Shown: positions 1 through 12,000 of the stretch, piece by piece
How the letters are laid out: each line of letters begins with the position of its first letter
Position numbering within the stretch: position 1 is the first letter of the stretch
NCBI GenBank assembly: GCA_046262935.1
Contig: JBHELT010000020.1
Coordinates: 4,638 to 68,637 of the forward strand
DNA: 64,000 bases
Direction of reading: 5' to 3'
DNA from: JBHELT01 sp046262935
GTDB lineage: Bacteria; Actinomycetota; CADDZG01; JAHWKV01
Program-made: the position numbers and the translations under genes
The notes under the pieces: model-generated
What the model saw: only the letters and a program-made list of their open reading frames with translations
Database searches by the model: none
What the model was told of the DNA's origin: nothing

Positions 1-3000
1 GACCGGGCTAGAGCCTTCTCGGTCATCGCAGCCGAAGTCACCTGACCGTTGGATGCGTTGATCCCTCTCAGTTCTCCAACTCCAGCTGATAGGTACACAG
101 TTGCCGCGCGAAGGTCGGCGCCATTGCCGATCTCAGTCTGAGCAAGGCCGTTGTTGATGTGCAGTCCCTTGCTCGAGTCGTCGTTCGCATCAACGTCGGC
201 CCCCAGCCCTGCAGAGTCGGCCTGCGAGTACGCATTCAGGTCAACGCCATCAGCGGCATCAGCCACGAGGGTCCGGTTGGCAATTACTTTGCCCAGGATC
301 TTAGTTTCGATATCGAATCCGACCTGCAGAGTCGCCGTCGCGGAGGCCGTCCCGATGAGCCCGCCAGTCGCGTTGACAGATTCGGTATTCCCGTACTGAG
401 TCCCATTCGAAAGGATCTTGATGTCCCGGGTCGCGAATAGGTCGGAACCCGATCCCAGGGTCGTCTTTACGGTGTTGGAGATAGTGCCCGTCGCCGATGA
501 CGATCCGAACGACAGGAAGCCTCCACCCTCGCCGCGTGAACTGATGGCTCCGTTGGAAGCGGAAGCCGACGAGATGAAGATGTCTTTGCCGCGCATCTTG
601 GCCGAACCGATCGTGATCGAGACATTTGGCTGAGTGGTCATGGTGGAATCGGCATTGCGAAGGTCGAATAATCCGCCCCCGTTCGAGGTTGAGTTCGCGC
701 TCACGATGCCGTCGCTCTTGCCCAGTTGACCGCTCGGACCCCCGACGCCAACCAAGACATGCGGTGAACTAGTCAAGCCGCTTTGCAGATCCACAACGAT
801 GTCCTGAGTTCCGCTGCCAGCACCGATAACTGCGATCCCTTCGTCGAGTAACGAATGCGTTCCACCGGGGGCCGTCCCCGAAAGCGGGACTGGGTTACCA
901 GAACTGTCCAGAAGCTGAAATTGAGTTCCACTAATGACATCGATGAAGTACATGTCGCCATTGACAAGTCCGCCGATCGGTCCCCATCCAGCCCTCTGCA
1001 GGTGGTGATCGGTCTTGAGAGCGGGGACCGAGAAGTCCGGGTTCAGGCTGATAACACTGATCGCGATCGGGAAGTCGTCCGAGCTGTCCGATGGCGTGCC
1101 GTTGTTGTTGGTGCAATTGGTCGGGTCGGCAACGCCACCAACCGCCGCACAATAGGTACTCGACAGCTGGATGCGGTTCGGATCGGTTCCGTCGACGTGG
1201 ATGAAGTAATGACCGCCGTTGGTCAATGGGTTCAATACGGTCGGCGAGCCGACATCTTTAGTGGCCGTGTAGATAACCTCTACACCGTTGGTGAATCCGA
1301 TGGAAGCGTGAGATGGGGCAAAGATCTTGTTGGTGTTGACACTGTGATCTATACCCGTGCTCCCGAAGACGATCTTGCCCGAGCCATCGACCTGGACGTC
1401 AACCAACGAACTCTTGAATTCGATCGTGGCAGGTTGGTGGTAGACGCGAGCCTGTCCGTCTGCCAAACCGGCGGTTGAAGGAACGGTGATAACCGACCCC
1501 GCGATAAGTGTTGGGGTGAAGTTGTATGTGCTCAGCGGAGCACCCGAGCGAAGGCGTATGCGGTTCCCGTCGACCTTGAAGACCGTGTAGGTACCCCCAC
1601 AAGTGAGGCCCCCCGCCGGCTTGGTCACGAATGCGGATCCACCGTTGCAGTCGTAGATGATCTGGTCGCCGGTTTTCAAGTTATGGGGCTGGCTGAACAT
1701 GATCGATGCCGTGGCCGCATCGAACGCGCCTCCAGCATCGAACTCAACGCCGAGTTTCAGCGTCATGCAAGACGCTGGCGTCCCGCTGCACCCAACGATC
1801 ACTCCGTATGTTTGACCATCGTTCAGACCAACGATCCTGTAAGGGTTGGGGATGCTTCCGTTCTGAACGTTTGGATCGGGTGACGTTGCATTGGGATAAG
1901 AAGGGGCGCTGTACACGACGGTATCGCCGGTAGAAAGACCGTGAGGCAGAGCAAAACCCAGGATGTTGTTGCCCTGGTCAACGCTGGTGATCGTCCCGTC
2001 CGATAGTGGAGCGGGAGCTTGGCCATGGTTAGCGCTAATGGTCAGCCTGTTACCAGCCTGCACGAACCCGCCGCCAACCGTTGCGCTCGACGACGGAGTG
2101 TTCTTCGCATCAGCGTCGAGCGCCGCCTGAATCTCGATCAATCCAGCGCTTGTTGACTTGGCGAAAGCGTCGGCATCGGTCAATGAATTCGACAAAACGT
2201 CGATGTTATTGGTGGCCGTAACGTTGCCGGACCCAAGCGAGGCAGAAACGTTGGGGTTCGTCGTAGCCTTGGCACTCGAAGCACCGAAGGCCAAGATCCC
2301 AACGGTGAGGCTCTCGACCGACGCAACGGTCCTGTCGTCGGCGAATGCAGAAACCTCTATATCGAATGCGCCAGGGTCTCCCACTGTGCCAAGTACTGGA
2401 TCCAGATGCGTCGTACCGACACTCCCGCTCAGGGCGGCCGAGGTAGGAGCGTTGTCGGTCGCGGTCGGATCTACGAACGCGAGTCCGCCGAGCAGCGCGA
2501 TCGACTTACCTGAAGCCTTGGCCGTTGCCTTGTTTGCCGAGGTCGACTTGACCGTCAACTTCTGAGACAGGCCGTTGATGTTCCCACCTGATCCGATGCT
2601 CGAACTTGTTGCTGCATTTGAATCGATGAGGGCGTCTGCGGCTCCGCCGTTGGCCGATATCCCGATGCTGCCTGCGATTCCGTTCTCAGTAGCCGAAGAC
2701 GTGTTCGTCGAGAACGCTTCTAGATCGAAACTGGTGCCCTTGGTGACTGCTCCGTCGTACTGAGCATTGGTCGGTGCACTGATGGTGGCATCGGGTTCGG
2801 AGATGTTGAACCCAGCAAGGAGTCCGCCGGTGATCGTGTCCGAGGTTGCCGTCGCGGTGTTGGTACTCTTCGCCCACATCTTGATCGCACCATCGCTTGT
2901 GATCGAAGGTGTAGGAGTTCCTATCACTTCGGTTGTCGCGCTCGAGCCGATCAGTGCTTCCGCACCAGCGATCGCAACGCCAACCCCCAACGCCAACCCG

Positions 3001-6000
3001 AAAGTGTTGAGGGTTGAGTTCGCTGTGTTAACCGAGGTTGCCAGGATATCAACCGAGTTCGAGCTCTTGATCTTGCCGTCCATCCGCGCCCTAACCGCCG
3101 AGTTGACCTGTGCCGATGCGAAGGTGGCTCCCACCGTGATCACACCTGCCGCCGCACTCAGAACGCTGGCGAGGGCGTTGTTGTTCGTGCCCTTGAGCTT
3201 CGCCTCAACCTTCACGAGTCCGACCGAAGAAACCTCACCGCTCGAGCCGATGCCCGCCTCAGTGAAAGCACCGCTTGTGACGTTAGCGATGGCAGCAGCA
3301 CCATTGACGCTTCCGATGGAAACGCTCGCCACGGTCGCCGTTGCCTGGGCATCCTTGTTGCCGATGGCCTGTACGGTAGTGAAGGTCGAGCTGGTGATCT
3401 TTCCGTTGATATTAGCTTTCGTGTGACCCGAGACTTCTGCCATTGGTATCAGGACCGCGATGTTTACGGCCCCAAAAGTCGCTCCGGGTGTGTTCGCGGT
3501 TGCGGTGTCTGCTGACTCGGCCTTCACCGAGACCGAACCAGTCACAGCACTGTCGGTTGACGAGGTCACCAGGGCCTCGGTTGATCTGCCGTTAACCGCA
3601 TTTGCGACGGTCACACCAACGCCGATGAGAGCTCCCTGGATATTTAGGCTGTTGGCGGTAACGCTGTGAATACCGGTTCCCGTCACCGAAAGGTTGCCCG
3701 CGATCGGTCCATGTCCTCCGAATGAAGCCTTGGTGAGTCCAGTGACCTTGTCGAACGGTACCGCTGCTCCGAGGGCGATGAGCCCAACTTGAAGTGAGAT
3801 CGCTTTGGTCTGAGCATTGATCGTTGAGTCAGCATTCACGGTCACGCCTGCGACATCCCCGGCTTCCGCAAGTCCTACGTTGCCGATCGTGGCGAGCGTG
3901 TCGCCGCTAACCGTGCTGACCGCAACTGCGGCGCCCAACGTTGCCAGCCCGATGGAGACACCCAATGCGTTGGTCTTGATCGTGCGATTGGTTATGGCCT
4001 CGACCGTGAGTCCCAAGAGTGCCTTGCGTACTTTGGCGTTGTTGTCGATATGAGAATTCGTAGAGGCGGAATCATTCACGACAACAACTTGGGCCCCCAA
4101 GGAGACGAGACCAGCCTGACCGGCGAAGGCAAGGCCGTCGGTATTCTCAGTCATCCTGGCGGAAACGAGCACGAGACCCCCCGCTGTGATCCTGCCCCCT
4201 CCCCCAACGCCTGCATCGACCTTCTCGCCGATACCGACGATCAGTATCGAGCCGCCGATGGCAACTATGCCCGCAGCGGCTGTTCCTGTAAGACCATTGA
4301 CATCAAGCAGCTCACGCGCTCTTACCCCGACATTGCCTCCTGCGATGACGGCGCCGTTCATCGCAGCCGAAGTGCCATCTGGTACTGCGCTCGAAGCCAA
4401 AGTCGCCGAAGTCAGACCAGCTAGTGAATCGCCGTTATCTTTGATGTTCTTTTTTATGCCACTACTTGAGCTCGCTCCCGTGACGTCACGCACTCTCGAG
4501 TCGGTCTTGTCGCCAGACCCACTTGATGATCCATTCAGCAAGGACTGATAACCACCCGAACCACCGGTCACCTGGGAATCGGCGTCATCTGCAGCGTTGC
4601 CCCCGCCACTTTCATGGCCGAGTGCGTTTACGTCCTGGGTCCATTGGGTTGGGCTCGAAGAAGGGGTATTGCCCATGTTTCCATCGAGTTTCGAACCGTA
4701 TCTCTTACAAGTCGTCGAATCTGCAGGGTTTGTGCAGTAGCTGACAGTGTCGCCCTTGTTGTAGGTGGTTCCGGCTGCCCAGTCGCCCTTGTCGGGACCG
4801 CCGACGCCGTCGTTGTAATTCGATGTTGGTTGCGTGCCGATGGTCCAAACCGATATGGAGCCTGCCGCACCAACGACGCCGCCAGCAACTGCTATGGCAT
4901 ATGTCTGGATCTGCTTTCGAGCCAGAGCATTCAGGTCAACACTGTTGTTCGCCCTGACCGTAGCTCCTGGGTCGATAAATGCCTGAGTCGAAGTCTGCGC
5001 GACACCGATGTCGACTCCGGCACCAACCCCTACGAAGCCTCCTGCGACGCCTCCGCCGATGGTCAATGTCTTTATGAAGTCGACGGCCGAGATATTGACC
5101 GACTGCGAGTTGTCGGCACTCTGCCCATTCACATCGGAGCCCCCACCTACATAAGCCTTGGTTGTGACGTGGATGAGCGAAACGCCGACCGCTCCGCCGA
5201 CACCAACGAACCCTCCTCCACCCGCGATCACAAGACCAAAGATGTCCTCGGAAGAACTGGCTTGGATCCCCAACCCGTGGAATGCAGTGCCGGTTTGGAA
5301 GGCTTTGCCTGCGAACTCACCGGTAAAGATCCCGTCGATCCCAGTTGACGCCGACTTCGCGTCGACGATGTTGTTCGAGCCGAGGAAGGCACGAGTGTCC
5401 TTCGTGATGCTCGTTACCCCGACTGAAAGACCTACGCCAACGAATCCACCTGCGATGGCACCAGCTACAACGATAGCTTTGGTGTCATCGGAAGATGTCA
5501 TGAGGACGTTATTGCCAGCATCGATCGTTACGCCAGTGCCGGTGTTTGCGTAGGCGTGAGTATTCAGAACATTTACAGCAACGGCTCCACCAACTCCAAC
5601 GATCCCGCCGGCCACGCTGACCGTCACATCGACTATCTCGTCCTTGCCAGTCGCCCTAACTGTCACGTCCTTAGCAGCCTTGACCTTTGCGGAATCGTCG
5701 ATAAACGCATCCGTGTTTAGCGTGATGATCCCTACAGAAACGCCTGGGCCTATCCCTGCCACGCCGCCAGCGGCCGATGCAGCAACCTCAAGACCGTAGA
5801 ACTGGTTGGCTGCCGCCACGAGGACAGATTGACTAGTACCTGCGCCGCTATTTGCACACGTGATCGGTGCGCAATTGATACGCGCCGACTTGCCGACGTA
5901 TGCGGACGTGTTAGCCGTGAAAATGTCGATCGAGCCTGTGATGGCAACTCCTGCACTGAGGCCGATCGCCATGCTTACGGCAACAGTTGCGATGTCGTCG

Positions 6001-9000
6001 CTATTCGTCGCTGTGATGGCCACACCCTTGAAACCAGTATCGGCTGCTGCGCTGATCGTGCGCGGTCCCGTAGCGGCTGCGTCTGCTGACGGCATGGCTC
6101 CTTGCTTCACGACGCTGTGCGACTTTCCAGAAGATTGGGAGGCGTCAAGAGGGATCGCAGCCCCTCCCTTTGTTGCCCTTAGCTGGACCTGGTTCGGACC
6201 AAGTCCGGAAACCTTCGCGTAGTAGGTCTGACCATCGACCAGACCTCCGATCGGGGTTCCGCCTCCAGAGCTATAAACAACGGTGTCGTCGTCGTTGAGG
6301 ATCCCGTGGTTATAGGCCAGCGTCATCGTTGTTCCAGAAACCGCACCGGCTTTCCTGGGATTGAACCTTGGGTTCTTGTCGTCATTGACGCCTGCACTGT
6401 TCATCGACACGAGCCTGTGGTTCTCGCCACCGCCGCCTGCGAAGGTATTGATGACTGGGCCAGTGGCTGTGTTGCGCAGTTGAGCACGAGTCGGCTGCCC
6501 AGTAACGAGCTTCACGAAGTAAACGCCGCCTGAGGTCAATCCGGTGATTGGCGTTCCACCACCCGCGTCGTAAATGACCTTCTGGCCATCGGTGAAGCCA
6601 TGTTCGTACCCGAGATCAAGCGTCGAACCGTCGACGATCGCGCCACCAGCTGGGTCGAACCTCGGATCGATCAAGGAAACAGAGTAGGAACCGCTATTTA
6701 CTGTTGCACCCGATCCGCCACCCTTGCCGATGACGGTGGAATTGTCACCCACCCACGAGTGAGTTTCTTTCTTGATCACAGGAACGCTGGCAGCAGCGCC
6801 GACACCAGCAGCGCCCCCAACCGAAAGGTTCCCTGCAACGACATCGAGTTTGAGAGTTTCGTCAGATGACACACGGACCGTTCCACCTGTGCTTACAAAT
6901 GCTGCTTCACTGGGCAGTCCGCCATCGATGTATGCATCAGTCGAAATGTTGTAAACGGAAACGCCTGCGTTTATCGAAACGGCGGCTGAACCGCCGACCG
7001 AGGCCGCCATCGCGATGGAAACGACGTTTTCTTTCGAAATCGCATCGACTAGAACGTCGCCGTTGCCATTGATGTTTGCGGTTTTGCCGATCCAAGCCTG
7101 CGTATCCTTTGTGATGACTTCAACATCAACGCCTGCACCGACCCCAGCAGAGCCACCTATAGCAACAGCACCAGCGATCGACAGCACTTTGGTTGAGTCC
7201 TGGGCCTTTACGGCAATTCCTGCCGTCGACGATGCGCCAACCAACGAGCCATTAACGGCTGCGCCTCTGTCGATGTATGAATATGTCGTGTCACCCAAGA
7301 GGTCTACAACTACTGAACCGGCTACACCTACGGTTCCTCCTCCACCCCCACCGATCGCGAAGAGCTTCAGGTCGTTCGATTGGGTTGACGCGATCGACAG
7401 GCCCGAGGATCCCCTGGCCTGAACATCTGCGTCGCGTCCGACGAAAGCCTTGAACGTTGCGTCCCTTATCAAAGTCGAGGACGCGACCGACACGCCGGCG
7501 GTAGAGCCAAATGCAAGGCCACCGGCGAGAAGAACAAGTGAGTCGGCGCTATGACCAGCCGACAGGTCGATGTTGGTCGCAAGGATGTCGATGTTGCCGC
7601 CCGAATGAAGGGAAGTGCCTTGTCCAGCGCCGCCATCGATGTATGCACGCGTTCCCGGTGAGCCTCCACCCTTGTTCAGAACGACAACGATGATGGAACC
7701 TTCGACGCCTGCGGTTGAAGCCGCGGCCGCATCCATAGCGATCTCAAGCAGATCCTGGGTCGAGATGGCGTGGATGGTCACGTCACCGCCAGAAGAAAGC
7801 ACGCCCGACTTGCCGATATAAGCCTTAACGTCGGTGTTGATCACTTCAACGATGAGACCGAGGCCAACGCCTGCACTCCCAGTTGTCAAGCTAACGCTTC
7901 CCGCGATGTTCTTAAGGGTCGTTGCGTGGGTGGCCGTTACTTCGATCGTCTGGCCAGCGCCTCCTACCGTCACCTGGTTGACCCGTACCCCATCACCTAT
8001 GAATGCGTAGGTCGAGATTGCAAAGACATCAACGATGATCGAACCAGTTACGGCAGCACTTCCACCCGACGCATCAAGACCGACGGCGACCGATGAGATC
8101 GCGGGGAAGTCGATGCCCATGAAACTGTCTGGCGAGATCGGATCTAGCGAAGAAGTTGCCTTGACGATGATGGCCCCCGCCGCTTTAACGATCGTGGGAC
8201 TGGCTACGGATGAATCGATGTAGGCCTGGGTTTGAACCGCTGGCAGGATACTCACTGTTACTGCGCCGCCAACTGCGGTGCCGCTCGTCGAAAGCGCGCC
8301 CGAGATCGCGAGGTTCTGCATCCCCATGGGTGTCTTCGCTTGGACGGTGATCGGGCCGGTTGAAGTGAGTAGCGAACCTTTGTCTACGAACGCTGTGGTG
8401 TGCAGTGTCAGAACTTGGATGCCTACGGATGCGGCGATCGAAGCGTCGGACTTGCCTGCTGCTCCCGCGATACCCCAGACGATGAAGTCGTTTCGCTTTC
8501 CGTTCGGCGTGATCGCCTCGACCGTGATCGCGGTACCAGTGACCTGACCGCTTATCGAAGCGGTGTTGGTGATGTCTTGAACGTTGATGCCAACACCTGC
8601 GGCGATACTGACGCTGCTGCTCAGGTCAGAACTGGCAGCCAATGCTTTCGCCACGGCCTTGGTGAGGCTCGACGACGAAACCGAAACGGGACCGGTCGTC
8701 GTTACGTGTGCACCATTACCTATAGAAGATGTGTTGTTGACGCGGGTCCAGTTGAGTGCGAGAGATGCAGCGATACCAACTCCACCGCTCGAATCTCCGG
8801 AATCGCTGCTCGACTCCGAAGTGCCTTGATCGGTTGAGTCCTTACCCTTAGGCAGGGAGCCGCCCGTTTTGCCGTTGGTATTCGGGTTGTTATTGACTTG
8901 ATCTTTGCTCTGCTCGTCGGCATTCGATTCGCCGCCACCGTTCTTTCCGCTTCCGTCCTCGGATTCACCTTTGGCACTTGCATGCGAAGTCGATTCGGCG

Positions 9001-12000
9001 TCCGTGACGGTGGTTGATCCGATAGCGAGAGAGGCGGCCGTGAGATTTCTTGCAAGGTCGGCGTGCGTCTCGATCTGAACAACATTGATGGCGATCGCTG
9101 CACCGATGGCAACGTCGCTGCCCCCAGCTTCGGCGTTCGAGTCGAGTTCGCTGAGCGATTCTTCCGTGGACTTGATGGTTGCGGCCCCCGTGATGGCCGA
9201 CGCGGCCCCGGTCCCTAGGTACGACGAGGTTTGATCCTTGACTATCGCGATCGCGACCGAGGGGCTGATAGAAACGCCACCCTTGGAGCCGGCCTTGTCT
9301 TCGGTCGTGACGATGTGACGCGAGTCGGCAAGGATGTCGAGTTTGCCGCCGCCCGTGAACCCTGCGCCATCTTCGATCGCGGATCTTGTTATGTGGTCAT
9401 CAAGGACGTTCAGCGAAACCGAGGCTCCGACACCGACTTTCCCTGACTTTGCGTCGGAGTCAGCCTTTGCGACATCCTCAGCGTTGTTGAGTGTCTTGAT
9501 GGAGATGTCGCCGGTCCCTGCGGTTACGTTCGCGGCGCTCGGCACAAGTGCTTTGGTGTGGTTGGAGATGATGTTGAGCGCCAGTGCGCCAGCAACGCTT
9601 ACCTTGCCTGAATCGCCGTCGGCTCCCGACTTGGCGTTAGCAACTGCGTGATGCTCGGCAAGGATGAAGAAGTCACCGTTCGAGGGGCTCCCTGGGAACG
9701 TCGTTCCGTGCGCGAACGGGCCCGTCGATTGCACGTCCCAAGTAGATGTGCCGTCGTTCCACTTGTAAACACCAGGAAGGAAGTGGATCCGTAGCACCGC
9801 CGCGCCATCGTCGGGGGTCCCCGTGCAACCGGTGATCCCAGTGAAGGAGGTTGCAGTCTTGCCTGAGTACAAACAGGTTCCGTCGATGCCGTCGGCTTTG
9901 AACTTTCCGCTCGATGCGAAGTTCGTTGTGTCGGCTACATTCAATGTTCCGCCCACAACCTGACCGCCACCGCTGACAGTTGTGCCGGTCGTTGAGGTGA
10001 TTGTCGCTTTGTCTTCAGGGGTCCCAGTGCAACCCGTGATGCCGGTTATCGAGGTGGCCGTCTTGCCGGTGTATGTGCAAGTCCCGTCGATGCCCGATCC
10101 AGTGAAGGTTCCTGCTGAGGGGAATGCGTTCGCATTCTTGACGGTTAGCGATCCGCCCCCAACGCTCTGACTTGCGCCATCAACCTTGGTTGAGGCTGGC
10201 GCGCCTTCGGTCAGATGGAAGAGATCTTCGTCCTCGGGGGACTCTGGGAATGATGCGCCTTCGTCGATGGACTTCCACTCGCCGTCTTTGAAGATCTGGA
10301 CGGGGTCTTTGCCTGTGTCCCTCATCAGGGCCTCGACGGTGAGCCCGGTCGACGAGAGAGTTGAGTTGCCAGTTGATGCGATGTTCTCGATGTCTACTTT
10401 GTTCACTGCAACAGCTGCTCCGATGTTAACCGTCGTCGGAGGATCTTTGTTGCCGGTGGCTGAACCATCAGCATTCGTGAAGCCGTCTGTGTTTGCGGTT
10501 GACTTGAAACGGATGAGGCCACCGGAGATCAGAGTCAATCCTGGGTTGGCGAATGCTTTCGACTGCGAGTGCAGAACATTGATCGCGATGGCGGCCGCTA
10601 CGCTTACAGCCCCGTCACCGCTCGATGAGTTGGGGTTGGAAGACGAGCTCGACGAGTCTTGCGCACCATTGCGGTTGGCGGCTGCGTCGCCGGCCCCGCG
10701 CTGATCGTTCCCCTTACCGTTCACGTCTTTGCCCGACCCGTCGCCTGAGCCACCGTCGCCCTTAGCACCGCTGGCACTTGCTTTCGCATCAGACGTCGCC
10801 GTCGATGCACCATTCACGACGAACGAGATGAGTCCAGCAGCCGTGATGCTTCGCGCGGTTGAAGCGAAAACTTTGTGATTTGCGATAGTTAGAGCGAGAG
10901 CGGCCCCAACAGCGGCGGTACTGCCCGCTGCGTCACCTTTCGCCGTGGATATGACCGATGCGTCCTGAGTCGCATTCGCGTCGAGCTTTCCGGTGAGAGT
11001 CAGAAGCGACCCGGTCCCTATCGTGGCAAGGGTGGTGACGTTCGAGATCGAGATCGCAGGCACCGGAACGAACACGAACGTCCCGCCCGAGGCCCCGTTC
11101 TCGGCGTCGGTGGTCATGGCGTCGGTAGAAGCGGCCGTCAGAAGCAGGTCCCTTGCGCCGGTGAGCGAGGAACCGTCGTCCAAGGTGGCCCCCGCAGTGT
11201 CGTTGACGACGTTGATCGCCACGGAAGCACCGATACCTACGCTGCCTCCCCCGCCTGGGTCTTTCACAGAAAGTGCCTTGTCGGTTTCGCTTAGCAAGGA
11301 AGTGGCGGTAAGTGAAACGTCTTTCAGGCCCCCGCCCAGAAGAACGATCACCGCGGTTGGCTTGAGTGACGCCACCGTGTTCGATGTAAGTACGGAAACG
11401 GCGAGGGAGCCGGCGACTCCAACGCTCGAAGCGTCACCGATCCCAGACGTGCTTGTAACCGTGAATGAGTTGGTGGAGGGATCGACTGCCTCGAGAACGA
11501 GTTTGTTCAAGGTCAGATTCACTGCTTTGTCGATGAATGCCGCGGTAGTGAAGTCGGCTACTCCAACCGCAACTGCAACACCAACAGCGCTGCTCGAATT
11601 GGAAACCGTGCTGCTGCCGTCTGCACCAGTTGAAACTTTGCGCTTCGAACCAGCGTGAAGTTTCTGCTGACCGCCGGTTGTGATTATCGATGGCGTGCCA
11701 CTCGTTGGTGCGATGTAGGACTTAGCGGTGTCGGAGATGTAAGTGAATGCCAGAGCGCCTGCGAGATTCACATCGCCGTCGGCAGTCTTTGCGTTGCCAT
11801 CGCTTGCCGCGGGCTTCTTCGTTCGGTTGTTCGCAGTGTCGTCGTTCGCAGAAGAGCCACCTGCACTAGCTTTCGCAGTCGTTGTGACGGTTTGATCGGT
11901 ATCGGAGTTGAGCGTCAGGCTTCCCGCAGTGATTGGCGTTGCGTTGGTGCTGTCTATGAACGCCTCAGTGTCGGAGATGATCACTGCTACGGCGATGCCC

